In this document: positions 14,644 to 23,444 of the stretch, piece by piece
Layout of the letters: each line of letters starts with the position of its first letter
Numbering within the stretch: position 1 is the stretch's first letter
Assembly (NCBI GenBank): GCA_016286385.1
Contig: JAEESO010000005.1
Coordinates: 1-64,000 of the forward strand
Direction of reading: 5' to 3'
Length of the DNA stretch: 64,000 nucleotides
Source: Bacteroidales bacterium
GTDB taxonomy: Bacteria; Bacteroidota; Bacteroidia; Bacteroidales; UBA932
Program-made: the position numbers and the translations under genes
The notes under the pieces: generated by a model
What the model saw: only the letters and a program-made list of their open reading frames with translations
What the model was told of the DNA's origin: nothing
The model's database searches: none

Positions 14644-15843
14644 CTAGTCCCGGAGCCAGTTTTCAGGGTTCTGGGGAGTGGTGTCCTGCCAGAGTTCGAA
14701 GTGGAAAAGGTCCTCTCCGCCGATGGTGTCCACAATGCCCACAACCTGGCCGGTCTTGACCTTGTCTCCGGGCTTTACGGCTACGGTAGCAAGCTTGGAA
14801 TAGAGGGTGTAGTACGCGCCGTGGTTCACCAGAACGCACTGGTTGTAGCCGGGAAGCACCACTATCTGGGTGACGGTGCCGTTGAACACGGCCTTGGCCT
14901 GGGTGCCGCGTTTGACGGCAAGGGTTACGCCATTATTCTGCGGGAGGTCCACGTTCTGGTACACGGGGTGCTTGTGCTTTCCGAAGCGCTCCACGATTGC
15001 GCCCTCCACCGGCCATGGTAATCGGCCCTTATTGGAGGCGAATTCATTGGAAAGCTTGGTATCAATTGCTGTGGAGGTCTTTTTACCGGCCTTGCCGGAG
15101 CCGCCGCCCTTCTGCTTCTGGCTTTCCTTCCGGATAAGGTCTGCAATCTTACGATTGAGATCCTCCTTCTGCCTGTTCTTTGACTGGAGCTGCTGCTGGT
15201 ACTTTTTACGGTCACTGCCCAGTTTCTGGACAAGGCGGTTACTTTCATCCTCCTCCCCGCGAAGCTTTGTACGCTCAGATGCGATCTGCTTCCGGGTAGC
15301 TGCTTCCGCGGCCCTGAGGCCTTCCAGACGCTCCTTTTCCACCTCCAGGGCGGCCGATGTCTCACGTATGCGCGTTGCCTGCGCGCCCATCTCCGATGCA
15401 AGCGAGCGGAGGTACCCGAAGCGCCTGAACCCCTGGCCGATGGACTCCGAGGCCAGCACATACATATACCACATACGGCTGTCACGGTTCTTGTAGGTGC
15501 TCCTCACAAGACGGGCGTAATATGCGGAAAGGGTGTCGTGACGGGCCTGGAGCCTCTCAATGTCCTTACGGCATGTGCGGATGGAGTCGTCCAGGATGCG
15601 GAGGGTCTGGTCCGACGCCGCAATGAGTTTTTCCCGCGCCTGGATTTTGCTGCGCACCAGCGTAAGGTTTGTGAGTTCCTTCTCCCGGGCCGATGAATTC
15701 TCCTTAAGCTGACGGTTCAGTATTGCAATCTCCTTCTCCAGCTGCGCCCTCTGGCTTTCCAGCTTCTTCATGGAGCTGGATTTCTGGGCCAGGGCCGGAA
15801 GGGCAAGGCTAAGCGCCATTAATATAATAAGGAGCCTTCTCAT
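14644..15843 (-). CDS. EnvC-like murein hydrolase activator (coiled coil plus degenerate LytM/M23 domain)
   Basis: The 399-aa product has a signal peptide (MRRLLIILMALSLALPALA) and two long coiled-coil blocks (about 24-120 and 160-250, e.g. LESQRAQLEKEIAILNRQLK). The C-terminal M23 domain covers about 285-395 (VERFGKHKHPVYQNVDL, VLVNHGAYYTLYSKLA, LFHFELW). The first metal ligand, normally His in HxGxD, is replaced by Gln (YQNVD), so the domain is probably catalytically dead. EnvC and NlpD behave this way: they activate cell-wall amidases at the division septum. The gene overlaps the upstream TPR gene by 4 bases (ATGA). The transcript ends at 14489-14520. Confidence 0.85.
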   Translation of the reverse strand: MRRLLIILMALSLALPALAQKSSSMKKLESQRAQLEKEIAILNRQLKENSSAREKELTNLTLVRSKIQAREKLIAASDQTLRILDDSIRTCRKDIERLQARHDTLSAYYARLVRSTYKNRDSRMWYMYVLASESIGQGFRRFGYLRSLASEMGAQATRIRETSAALEVEKERLEGLRAAEAATRKQIASERTKLRGEEDESNRLVQKLGSDRKKYQQQLQSKNRQKEDLNRKIADLIRKESQKQKGGGSGKAGKKTSTAIDTKLSNEFASNKGRLPWPVEGAIVERFGKHKHPVYQNVDLPQNNGVTLAVKRGTQAKAVFNGTVTQIVVLPGYNQCVLVNHGAYYTLYSKLATVAVKPGDKVKTGQVVGIVDTIGGEDLFHFELWQDTTPQNPENWLRD

Positions 15844-17465
15844 TGTTCCAGACGTTTTGCCATGTTAAGGTATACCTGGGCCGAGTCATTCTCTCCAAGC
15901 GCCTGAAGCACTGTGGCGTAATGCCTGAGGATTACGGGGCTGTCCTTGCCGCCGTAGAGCATTGCATGCTTGAAGAAAGGCTTTGCCTCAAGGTCCTTCC
16001 CCTGAAGGTGGAGAATCCAGGCAAAGGTATCAAGATAGGTGGCGTTATCCGGCTCTGCCTCAATAGTCTTCTTGGACATGGTGTACGCCTTCTTCAGTTT
16101 CCGGCCTTCTTCAGATAGGTAGTAGGCGTAGTTGTTGAGAACCGGGGCGTAGGAAGGATCTATCTTCAGAGCCTTGTCATAGGCCTTGTAGGCCTCCTTG
16201 GAATTGCCCTTTGAATGGTAGGCGTCCCCAAGCTGGGACCATGATGCAAGAAGGACCTTTGTGTCCTTGGGATAATTCTTTATAAGGTATCGGCAGTTGC
16301 CGATGATAGCATCGTAATCCTTGAGCTGGTAGTTTGCCATATTGGCGTAGTCCATGAAACCAAGCTCACTGAGGCGGTTGAAGGCGTCAAGGGAAACATC
16401 CCTCATGGCCTCCCATTTCTGCTGCAGGGACAGGACCTGGATGTACGTAGCCGTAATGGGGACGCTCTCCGGGAATGCCACGGCGGCAAGGCGGAAGTAA
16501 TTCTCCCCCTGGTCCCTCCTTCCGGTGGAGAAGAAGTAGGAGCCAACCGTGGTATAGAGGGTGGAATCGGCCTGGGAATGCTCTACGGCAAGGACGGCAA
16601 GGGAGTCAAAGCTGGGCCTGTGTGCCTGCAGAACCTTGGGGTCTATGCTGCGGGTTATGTTGCCGATATACATGCTCTTGGACTGAGCGGGAACGTCCGG
16701 CGACGTAAAGAAGGGCCTGAGAGTCTTGAAATACTCCGGATACTGCCTCTGGCGCCTGTACACCTCGCTCATGCCCATTGTGGCGGGGATGAAGGAGCTG
16801 TCAAGCTCCAGGGCCTCCGTGAAGCGGGCGCGGGCAAGGGAATCCTTGAAATCGGCCAGATATGCATCCCCCAACATTGAGAGGATATGCGGCGACGAAT
16901 AATCCCTGTTGAAGGCCTCCAGGGCCTCTACGGCAAGGTCCGGGCGGCCCATGGCCTGGTAAATGTCGTGGCGGGTGGTGGCAACTTCCTCCGACATCCC
17001 CCTCTGGTGCTCTATCTCCTCAAGGGCGCCAAGCGCCTTGTCAAAGTCCTTTTCCGTGAGGTATACCTCCAAAAGTTCATAGGGAAGGGACTGGTTTTCC
17101 GGAAAATCCTTCACCAGGGACTCATAGAGGGACTTTCCATCGGCCTTTTTCCCCTGCGCCAGGTAAAGGCGGGCAAGGGTGCGCCTGTACCAGAAGTTGG
17201 TGCTGTCAAGCGCTACGGCCTTCTCAAGGGAGGCCTCCGCGCCGGGCATATCGTTAAGCCTCAGCTGTGTCTGGGCCAGGTAATACCATACGGCGTCGCT
17301 CTCCGGAGAGGCAACGCTGAGAGTTTGCAAAATGCGCTGGGCCTTTGCAAACTGACCGTTGGAATATAGGGAAACGGCGTCTACCAGATTGGACTCCACG
17401 GTTTGCGCCCTGAGCGGGAGCAGCATGGCCAAAATGGCAAGGGCCAGAACGAATACTTTTTTCAT
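15840..17465 (-). CDS. exported TPR-repeat protein (541 aa)
   Basis: A signal peptide (MKKVFVLALAILAMLLPLRA) is followed by about fourteen tetratricopeptide repeats. Clear examples are AVWYYLAQTQLRLNDMPGAE, SKEAYKAYDKALKIDPSYAP and ATYLDTFAWILHLQGKDLEA. TPR arrays serve as protein-binding scaffolds in the periplasm. Coupling by ATGA overlap to the EnvC-like activator suggests a joint role in cell-wall remodelling or division. This gene pair is frequent in Bacteroidales. The promoter -7 element TAATTTTG lies only 5 nt before the ATG (17471-17478), so the mRNA should be nearly leaderless. Confidence 0.85.
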   Translation of the reverse strand: MKKVFVLALAILAMLLPLRAQTVESNLVDAVSLYSNGQFAKAQRILQTLSVASPESDAVWYYLAQTQLRLNDMPGAEASLEKAVALDSTNFWYRRTLARLYLAQGKKADGKSLYESLVKDFPENQSLPYELLEVYLTEKDFDKALGALEEIEHQRGMSEEVATTRHDIYQAMGRPDLAVEALEAFNRDYSSPHILSMLGDAYLADFKDSLARARFTEALELDSSFIPATMGMSEVYRRQRQYPEYFKTLRPFFTSPDVPAQSKSMYIGNITRSIDPKVLQAHRPSFDSLAVLAVEHSQADSTLYTTVGSYFFSTGRRDQGENYFRLAAVAFPESVPITATYIQVLSLQQKWEAMRDVSLDAFNRLSELGFMDYANMANYQLKDYDAIIGNCRYLIKNYPKDTKVLLASWSQLGDAYHSKGNSKEAYKAYDKALKIDPSYAPVLNNYAYYLSEEGRKLKKAYTMSKKTIEAEPDNATYLDTFAWILHLQGKDLEAKPFFKHAMLYGGKDSPVILRHYATVLQALGENDSAQVYLNMAKRLEQ

Positions 17466-17470
17466 CCTTG

Positions 17471-17478
17471 CAAAATTA
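17471..17478 (-). promoter_or_regulatory. -7 element directly at the TPR gene start
   Basis: The reverse strand reads TAATTTTG, then CAAGG, then ATG. The start codon therefore sits at or within a few bases of the transcription start. Confidence 0.45.
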
Positions 17479-17518
17479 CTGCATTTTTCTCATTTTTGTG
17501 TAACAAAATCCGCACCTT

Positions 17519-18115
17519 TTGAAACGTTTCTACATAAAACTGCATCTTATTACTTGGGCAGGGGACGAAGAATCCCCTGGAGGCCGATGCTCCCTTGAGG
17601 AGCTTGCGGCCGCCTGCGCCAAGGGAAAAAGGGATGCCCAGAAACGTCTCTTTGACTCCCTGGCACCAAAGATGATGGCCGTCTGCCTCCGGTACATGGG
17701 TAACCGGGAAGACGCCGAAGATGTGCTCCAGGAGGGTTTTGTAACGCTTTTCACAAAGCTGGACAGTTACAACGGCTCCGGATCATTTGAAGGCTGGGCC
17801 AGAAAGATCTTTGTAAACACTGCACTGATGCACCTCAGGAAAACAGACGCCCTGGGACTTTCCGGAGACATTGAAGAGGCGCGCGCCCTTTCCACGGAAG
17901 AGGCCACACCGCTTCAGAAGATGGGGTATAAGGAACTGATGGAAATGATTGCCGGGCTTCCCCCGGATGCCAGGACGGTGTTTAACATGTTTGTGGTGGA
18001 AGGTTATTCCCATAAGGAAATTGCCGCCACCCTTGGGTGCACGGAAGCCACTTCCCGTTCAAAACTTCAGCGGGCAAGGCTTCAGTTGCAGGAAATGATT
18101 AGTAAGAGAAAATGA
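17519..18115 (+). CDS. ECF-type RNA polymerase sigma factor
   Basis: The frame of 198 codons holds sigma region 2 (about 35-100: RLFDSLAPKMMAVCLRYMG, then EDAEDVLQEGFVTLFTKL) and region 4 (about 135-195: LPPDARTVFNMFVVEGYSHK, then EIAATLGCTEATSRSKLQR). There is no ATG at the start; the frame opens with TTG at 17519 and no other start codon precedes region 2, so a TTG start is likely. It overlaps the next gene by 4 bases (ATGA), and that gene's N terminus looks like the partner that controls it. Bacteroidales carry many such pairs. The regulon is unknown. Confidence 0.88.
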   Translation: MKRFYIKLHLITWAGDEESPGGRCSLEELAAACAKGKRDAQKRLFDSLAPKMMAVCLRYMGNREDAEDVLQEGFVTLFTKLDSYNGSGSFEGWARKIFVNTALMHLRKTDALGLSGDIEEARALSTEEATPLQKMGYKELMEMIAGLPPDARTVFNMFVVEGYSHKEIAATLGCTEATSRSKLQRARLQLQEMISKRK

Positions 18116-19245
18116 GAGATCAAGACATAAGAGAGATACTCTATAACGCGGAGGAACCCGTTTCCCCCGGCGTTTGGAGTGCGGTAGCGGCAGGACTGGA
18201 CGCAAAGAAACGCATTGTCCCCGCATGGATGTGGGGCGCCATGGCTTTTGCCGCGGCGGCAGCCGTAGCGGTTGGCGTTTTCCTGTGGCGTCCGTCAAAT
18301 TTAAGGTTAGAAGAATATACGCCTGCTTCCCCGCTTGCGGCGCAGCTCCAAAATTCCCTACCCGGTGGCATCGTGATGCCCGCAGAGGTATCATCGGCCC
18401 CGGTAAGGAAAGCCGCCGCACCCATTGCTTTACGGGAGGAAGCTATCCTGGAGGCCGTACCAACCGCAACCATTAACCCGGTGCCCCTTCAGAAGCTTTC
18501 TTCCCGCCTGGCAATGCCGCCAGAGAGCTCTTATGTTGCCCAGGTAGACGACAACTACCTCCTCAATGAACTGGCCTGGGAGGCAAAGCCGCTTCCCGGC
18601 AGGGATATTTCCCTTACAGCTTCCGGCAATTTCCAGGCAAGTTCCAAGGCTCCGTTCCTGAGCCGCCGCGGCGCAGCTGCTGCTGCCGCTGTTCCCCAGG
18701 AAGGCGTATATGATCCTGTTCCTGAATCCGACAAACCCGGTTTCCCGTTCTCCGTGGGCCTTGGTGTCAAATGGAACTTCGCTCCCAGATGGGCAGTGGG
18801 TACAGGTATCAATTACACAAACCTCAGCCGCTCCTTCACCGCAAATTACGCCGATGACGGCTTTGTGCTCACCCAGGTGCCCGTAGACAACATGCAGCAC
18901 TGGATTGGCGCTCCCGTCAACTTCTACTTTGACGTTGTCCGCAGCCCCCGCTGGAGGGTGCATGTGCTTGCCGGCGGAGAAATGGATTACCTCCTTGCCA
19001 ACAACTTCATGGTTCACGGCAACAAGCCCATTCCCTGGCAGAAGAAGGACACATCCTTCCAATGGTCTGCAGGGGTAGGTGCCGGCGCGGAGTACATGAT
19101 CACTCCCTGGCTGGGCATATATCTCAACCCCACCGTGCGCTACTATTTCACACGCGTGAGCGGAGCCGATATAAACGGTCTTCCCGTCCATCCCGTCCGC
19201 TTCATGATGGAAGGCGGCCTCAGATTCTCTATCGGCAGCTATTAG
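18112..19245 (+). CDS. anti-sigma-like N terminus, single TM helix and outer-membrane-barrel-like C terminus
   Basis: The 377-aa protein starts with a short cytoplasmic part (MRDQDIREILYNAEEPVSPG) like those of anti-sigma factors. One hydrophobic helix (AWMWGAMAFAAAAAVAVGVF, about 38-58) follows. A Pro/Ala-rich periplasmic stretch (60-210) comes next, then a beta-rich C-terminal half (about 210-377) with alternating strands such as GLGVKWNFAPRWAVGTGINY and WLGIYLNPTVRYYF that ends LRFSIGSY. The last part resembles an outer-membrane barrel, so the protein may span from the inner membrane towards the outer membrane. It is translationally coupled to the ECF sigma gene and convergent with the LacI-type gene 10 bases away. 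Confidence 0.7.
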   Translation: MRDQDIREILYNAEEPVSPGVWSAVAAGLDAKKRIVPAWMWGAMAFAAAAAVAVGVFLWRPSNLRLEEYTPASPLAAQLQNSLPGGIVMPAEVSSAPVRKAAAPIALREEAILEAVPTATINPVPLQKLSSRLAMPPESSYVAQVDDNYLLNELAWEAKPLPGRDISLTASGNFQASSKAPFLSRRGAAAAAAVPQEGVYDPVPESDKPGFPFSVGLGVKWNFAPRWAVGTGINYTNLSRSFTANYADDGFVLTQVPVDNMQHWIGAPVNFYFDVVRSPRWRVHVLAGGEMDYLLANNFMVHGNKPIPWQKKDTSFQWSAGVGAGAEYMITPWLGIYLNPTVRYYFTRVSGADINGLPVHPVRFMMEGGLRFSIGSY

Positions 19246-19254
19246 CGCTGCAGG

Positions 19255-20310
19255 TCAGGGCCGAAGATTTTCCTTAAAGACGATGTCTATGGGCAGCAAT
19301 TCCGGGAGGGTGCTGTCCGGAGTTCCATAGAGAAGATAGTGAAGTATGGATTCTACCGCATAGAATCCCTGGCGTTCAGGATGCTGGTTGATGAGGAAAT
19401 CCAGCGTACCCTCACGGACACACCTTGCATTACCGTCAGTTACATCAAAGCCGCCTACAACGAGTCCTGTTATACCGGCATCCCTTAGGGCATCCGAGAT
19501 AAGATAACTTGAAGAAATAGCCACGGCTATTCCACCGACATTTGGATGTTCGCCCAAAAAGGACTTTAACTCTGAGACCACGGCTTCATGCCCAACGGTA
19601 GAGAACTGGGCTTCATGGATGACACGGAGTTTCCCATTCTCGGGAAAATAATCCTTAAATGCGGCTTTTCTTATGGCAGAGTTGTTGGACATCTGGGTAC
19701 CAGTACGGCGTGGCACCATTAGCACAAGTTCCTTGCCCCGCGGTGTAAGGCCGTCCATAAGCCTTGCCAGAAGGCGGCCGCAAGAAATCTGATTTGCCTT
19801 ATAAGTGGCAACGGGAGTTGTTTCCTCTATTCCGCCATCCACAAAAACATATGGCACATGCCGTTTATTCAGGCGTTCACACAAATGCTTGGTCTCATCA
19901 ACGAAGGTTGTGCCCACTACCACAGCCGAACACGGCGCTTCTGCAATAGAGTCAAATGCATCACGACAGGAGAGGGAGTCGAACTGGTCGAAGAAAACAA
20001 ACTGGCTTTCAATATCAAAGTCTCCATACTCACTGAAACCTTCCTCAATTCCTTCACGAATGAGATCCCAGTACTCTCCTTTTTCTGATGAAGGGATGGA
20101 AACCAAAATCTTCAAAGACTTTTTGGTTTTCTTGAAAGCAACCGCCGATGTATGAAGGTTATACTTGTAGGACTGGCCGTCCAGAACCTTCTGAACGGCA
20201 GCAAGAGCCTCCTGAGACACTTTTCCGCGATTATGGAGGACCCTATCCACCGTACCGGCGGAAACGCCAGCCAGCGCTGCAATTTGTTTTATGGTTAACT
20301 GTTGTGCCAT
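19255..20310 (-). CDS. LacI-family transcriptional regulator
   Basis: The 351-aa protein has an N-terminal LacI HTH plus hinge (LTIKQIAALAGVSAGTVDRV, then LHNRGKVSQEALAAV) and a periplasmic-binding-protein-like sugar sensor (about 60-345: LKILVSIPSSEKGEYW, CSAVVVGTTFVDETKHL, VGGFDVTDGNARCV). The start is the ATG at 20308-20310; the longer TTG frame overlaps the -7 box TATTTTTG (20317-20324). It is divergent from the SDR operon. The shared gap carries an inverted repeat with a central CG, as LacI-family operators have. The same palindrome precedes the GH36-like gene, susC and the GH3 gene, so this is the likely repressor of the whole carbohydrate region. The effector sugar is unknown. Confidence 0.88.
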   Translation of the reverse strand: MAQQLTIKQIAALAGVSAGTVDRVLHNRGKVSQEALAAVQKVLDGQSYKYNLHTSAVAFKKTKKSLKILVSIPSSEKGEYWDLIREGIEEGFSEYGDFDIESQFVFFDQFDSLSCRDAFDSIAEAPCSAVVVGTTFVDETKHLCERLNKRHVPYVFVDGGIEETTPVATYKANQISCGRLLARLMDGLTPRGKELVLMVPRRTGTQMSNNSAIRKAAFKDYFPENGKLRVIHEAQFSTVGHEAVVSELKSFLGEHPNVGGIAVAISSSYLISDALRDAGITGLVVGGFDVTDGNARCVREGTLDFLINQHPERQGFYAVESILHYLLYGTPDSTLPELLPIDIVFKENLRP

Positions 20311-20331
20311 TTCCTGCAAAAATAGTCAAAA

Positions 20332-20375
20332 TTTGCATTATTATGAATTCTTTTTTATATTTGTGTCCGCACACA
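20332..20375 (+). promoter_or_regulatory. promoter and LacI-type operator of the SDR operon
   Basis: TTTG (20332-20335), a 20-nt spacer and TATATTTG (20356-20363) form a consensus Bacteroidota promoter. The operator TGTGTCCGCACACA (20362-20375) overlaps the end of the -7 box and the expected start of transcription. It differs from the perfect palindrome TGTGTGCGCACACA at one base. The start codon is at 20387. Confidence 0.75.
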
Positions 20376-20386
20376 CTTTAGGAATT

Positions 20387-21142
20387 ATGAATACTTTGAC
20401 AGGAAAAGTGGCCGTGGTAACCGGAGGCTCAAGGGATATTGGCAGAGCCGTCTCAGTCAAACTTGCCCAGGAAGGAGCAAAGGTTTGCATCAATTACTGC
20501 CACAATGAAGCAAAAGCCAGGGAAACCCTCCAGATGGTGAAAGAAGCCGGAGGGGAGGCTATTCTGGTTAAGGCCGATGTTACAAAAGCCGAGGATGTCC
20601 GGTTTCTGATGGAAGAAACCGCCAAGGCATTCGGCCCACGCATTGACATCCTGGTGAACAACGCTGGTGGTATTGTCGGACGAAAAAAGATTGAGGAGCA
20701 GGATGAGAACTGGTACAACACTGTCTTGGACCTTAACTTCAAGAGCTGCTGGCTGTGCACACGTGACGTCCTCCCCTATATGAAAGAAGGCGGAAGCATC
20801 ATCAACATCTCCTCCCAGGCTGCTCGTGACGGTGGCGGTCCCGGCAGTTCCATCTACGCCTGCGGAAAAGCTGCAATGTTATGCCATACAAGGGCCATGG
20901 CCAAAGAACTGGGCCCTCAGGGAATCAGGGTTAACGCCATCTGCCCCGGCATGATCAACACCTACTTCCACGACACCTTCACGGCACCTGAAGGGAGGGA
21001 AGCCCTGCATCGCAGCGCCCCCCTTAGAAGAGAAGGTGAAGCCTGTGAAGTGGCAGGTCTTGTTGCCTTTCTGGCAGGAAGCGAATCTCCTTACGTCACA
21101 GGCACGGGAATTGATATTAACGGCGGGTGTCTGTTCTCATAA
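20387..21142 (+). CDS. SDR-family oxidoreductase (sugar/keto-acid dehydrogenase type)
   Basis: The 251-aa classical short-chain dehydrogenase has the cofactor loop TGGSRDIG (about 12-19), the NNAGG strand, the catalytic Ser in INISSQAA and the catalytic YACGK (Tyr and Lys). The ATG at 20387 follows the promoter; the longer frame would begin upstream of the -33 element and is rejected. Members of this class reduce keto-acyl thioesters (FabG) or keto-sugar acids (gluconate 5-dehydrogenase, KduD). Being first in an operon with a PfkB kinase and 6-phosphogluconate dehydrogenase, it most likely acts on a sugar or sugar acid. The stop overlaps the transporter start (TAATG). Confidence 0.85.
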   Translation: MNTLTGKVAVVTGGSRDIGRAVSVKLAQEGAKVCINYCHNEAKARETLQMVKEAGGEAILVKADVTKAEDVRFLMEETAKAFGPRIDILVNNAGGIVGRKKIEEQDENWYNTVLDLNFKSCWLCTRDVLPYMKEGGSIINISSQAARDGGGPGSSIYACGKAAMLCHTRAMAKELGPQGIRVNAICPGMINTYFHDTFTAPEGREALHRSAPLRREGEACEVAGLVAFLAGSESPYVTGTGIDINGGCLFS

Positions 21143-22389
21143 TGAAAGACTTGCTTAAACGCATACTTCGTGTAGTTGCACTTGTGGGGCCCGGGCTGTT
21201 TTGTCTGGGCTTTACTATCGGCACCGGCAGCGTTACATCAATGGTCAAGTCCGGCAGCATGTACGGAACGAACCTTCTATGGGTCCTTGCCATCAGCGCT
21301 TTTTTCACATGGGTGATGACAGAGGCGTACGGACGTTTTGGCATCATGACCGGAGATACCGCAATCCATGGCATCAAGACCCGCCTGAAAGGAGGTAAGG
21401 TTTGGGCCATCCTTCTTATCATCGGCCTAGTAGTGAGCCAGTGGATAAGCCTTTCAAGCATCCTTAATATAACGTCCAACGCCGTAAGCGAAGTCCTCTA
21501 TATGTGCATACCCGGGCTTCCGGAGTCTGCCGGCTACTGGATAGTCCTTGGGATGGCAATAGTAATTGCCGGTTCCATATGGATTATCCTGAACAAAGGG
21601 AACTATGGTGTATTTGAAAAGATACTGTCGGCCCTTGTCACTCTTATGGGGCTGGCCTTTATCCTGTCTCTGTTCATAGAACTACCTGAGCCGGGAACTA
21701 TAGCAAAAGGGTTTGTTCCATCGCTCCCAAAGGATTCCGGAGCACTGCTTTTTGTGGCCGCCTTTGTAGGTACAACCATGTCCTCCCCCACTTTTGTGAT
21801 AAGGCCGATGATCCTGAAGAGCAAAGGCTGGGGAAAAGAAGACGGGAAGCTTCAGCGGCGTGATGCCATTGTAAGCGCTTCCCTTACCTTCATCATCAGC
21901 GCAAGCATCATGATTTGTGCTGCGTCAGTACTCCACACTCGCGGTATCACCGTGGAAAAGGTCCTGGACATGATTTATGTCCTTGAGCCCATAGCCGGCA
22001 GATTTGCCGTGGCCCTGTTCGTCACAGGCCTTCTGAGCGCCGGACTGTCATCCCTTTTCCCCATTATGATGCTGGCGCCAGAGCTTATCAGCGATTATCG
22101 GCATGGGGAAATGCAGACCGGCACACCACTATTCAAAGCGCTAACCGGCATTGCAGCGCTTGCAGGCCTTACCATTCCCATCCTTGGGAAAAGCCCTGTC
22201 ATAACCCAGATAGCATCCCAGGTGACACTGGTATTTGTCCTGCCGCTTGTCATACTCCTTATGATTATCCTGCTTTGGAAGCAGAAGGAACGCCCCGGCA
22301 TTCTATTCACAATCCTTATGGCGCTGGCCTTTGTCTTCGCCTGCATTGTTTCATACACCGGAATTGTTGCCTTAGGTAACCTGTTATGA
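21142..22389 (+). CDS. NRAMP-family-related membrane transporter lacking the metal-site motifs
   Basis: The 415-aa protein has about eleven transmembrane helices and the NRAMP fold pattern. It opens RVVALVGPGLFCLGFTIGTG, where true NRAMPs have GPGxxxxxxxxDPGN in helix 1. Here the Asp and Asn ligands are replaced by a TIGTGSVTSM stretch. Helix 6 reads GTTMSSPTFVIRPM instead of the usual GATxMPHNLY, so the Met ligand is also missing. Metal transport is therefore doubtful. Its place between a sugar dehydrogenase and a sugar kinase suggests another substrate, perhaps a sugar acid, but this is inference. The ATG at 21142 overlaps the SDR stop, and the PfkB gene starts 4 bases before its end. Confidence 0.75.
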   Translation: MKDLLKRILRVVALVGPGLFCLGFTIGTGSVTSMVKSGSMYGTNLLWVLAISAFFTWVMTEAYGRFGIMTGDTAIHGIKTRLKGGKVWAILLIIGLVVSQWISLSSILNITSNAVSEVLYMCIPGLPESAGYWIVLGMAIVIAGSIWIILNKGNYGVFEKILSALVTLMGLAFILSLFIELPEPGTIAKGFVPSLPKDSGALLFVAAFVGTTMSSPTFVIRPMILKSKGWGKEDGKLQRRDAIVSASLTFIISASIMICAASVLHTRGITVEKVLDMIYVLEPIAGRFAVALFVTGLLSAGLSSLFPIMMLAPELISDYRHGEMQTGTPLFKALTGIAALAGLTIPILGKSPVITQIASQVTLVFVLPLVILLMIILLWKQKERPGILFTILMALAFVFACIVSYTGIVALGNLL

Positions 22390-23444
22390 CATCTAATCCA
22401 AAATATGCCCTTCTGGTGCCCACCAGCATGGGCGTCCGCCTTACTCCTCCAGACGGACAACCGGCTCATCTTGGAGGGAACTTCACCCTTCAGGCAACAA
22501 GCGCCGAGACCAATGTGGCAAGCATTGCATCTTCCCTTGGCTTACCAGTCAAAGTTCTCACCGCCTTTGTAAAAGGGCACCCCTTCGCATCTTTCATCCG
22601 TGCCAATCTTCTTAGCCGCGGAATGTCCGTGGAAGGACCTGAGCGTGAACAGGGAGGTCCTTGGGGATACAGGCATCAGATCAATATCGCCGACAGCGGT
22701 TGCGCCTCACGCGGCCCCCGTGTATGGAACGATCGCGCCGGCGAGGTTGGCCGTACCCTGAAGGCGGCAGATTTTGATTTGGAACGCATTTTTGAGAGGG
22801 AGGGTGTACGCCTTGTGCACCTCAGCGGCCTAATAGCGGCGCTCGCTCCGGAGTTCTGCCTGGCCGTAGCAGAGAAGGCAAAGGCCAGCGGCTCACTTGT
22901 AAGCTTTGACCTCAATTACAGGGCCTCTTTCTGGAAAGGCCATGAGAAAGAGTACCGGGTCGTTTTCGGCAAAATTTCTTCTTTCGCAGACATACTGATA
23001 GGAAACGAAGAAGACTTCCAGTTATGCCTTGGCATTGAAGGTCCGGAAACCGGTGGAACCAATCTGGATGCCAAGACAGATGCCTTTAAGGAGATGATTG
23101 GGACAATCCGCAGCAGCTACCCCGGTGCCAGGATTATCGCCACCACGCTTCGCGGAGTAAAGGATGCCAATCTGCATCTATGGGGAGTAATTGTTTCTGA
23201 CGACACTGAGACCATAGTTATCCCACCACGGGAGATCCGTGTCCTTGACCGCATAGGCGGCGGAGACGGGTTCACAGGCGGATTGCTGTACGGCCTCCTT
23301 AAGGGCTGGGATATAGAAAAATGCGCACAGTTTGGCTGGGCATCAGGGGCTCTGGCCGCAACCTTACTCACGGACTATGCCCTTCCTGCAGATGAAGAGG
23401 AGGTTTGGAGCATTTGGGCCGGAAACGCAAGAGTAAAAAGATGA
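22386..23444 (+). CDS. PfkB-family carbohydrate kinase (2-keto-3-deoxygluconate kinase-like)
   Basis: The 352-aa kinase shows the ribokinase-family layout: substrate region LGGNFTLQATSAETNVASIA near the N terminus, SFDLNYRASFW (sugar-binding, as in KdgK), ILIGNEEDFQL, and the C-terminal anion-hole signature DRIGGGDGFTGGLLYGLL with the catalytic Asp. The SFDLNYR motif and neighbours favour 2-keto-3-deoxygluconate or a gluconate-like acid as substrate. It overlaps the transporter gene before it and the 6-phosphogluconate dehydrogenase gene after it by 4 bases each (ATGA), so all are co-translated from the operator-controlled promoter at 20332. Confidence 0.85.
   Translation: MTSNPKYALLVPTSMGVRLTPPDGQPAHLGGNFTLQATSAETNVASIASSLGLPVKVLTAFVKGHPFASFIRANLLSRGMSVEGPEREQGGPWGYRHQINIADSGCASRGPRVWNDRAGEVGRTLKAADFDLERIFEREGVRLVHLSGLIAALAPEFCLAVAEKAKASGSLVSFDLNYRASFWKGHEKEYRVVFGKISSFADILIGNEEDFQLCLGIEGPETGGTNLDAKTDAFKEMIGTIRSSYPGARIIATTLRGVKDANLHLWGVIVSDDTETIVIPPREIRVLDRIGGGDGFTGGLLYGLLKGWDIEKCAQFGWASGALAATLLTDYALPADEEEVWSIWAGNARVKR

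Noticed and set aside
18430..19191. 253-codon reverse frame opposite the sigma-factor partner gene
   Set aside because: The opposite strand encodes a coherent protein with a TM helix and barrel strands coupled to the sigma gene. The antisense frame has no recognisable features.
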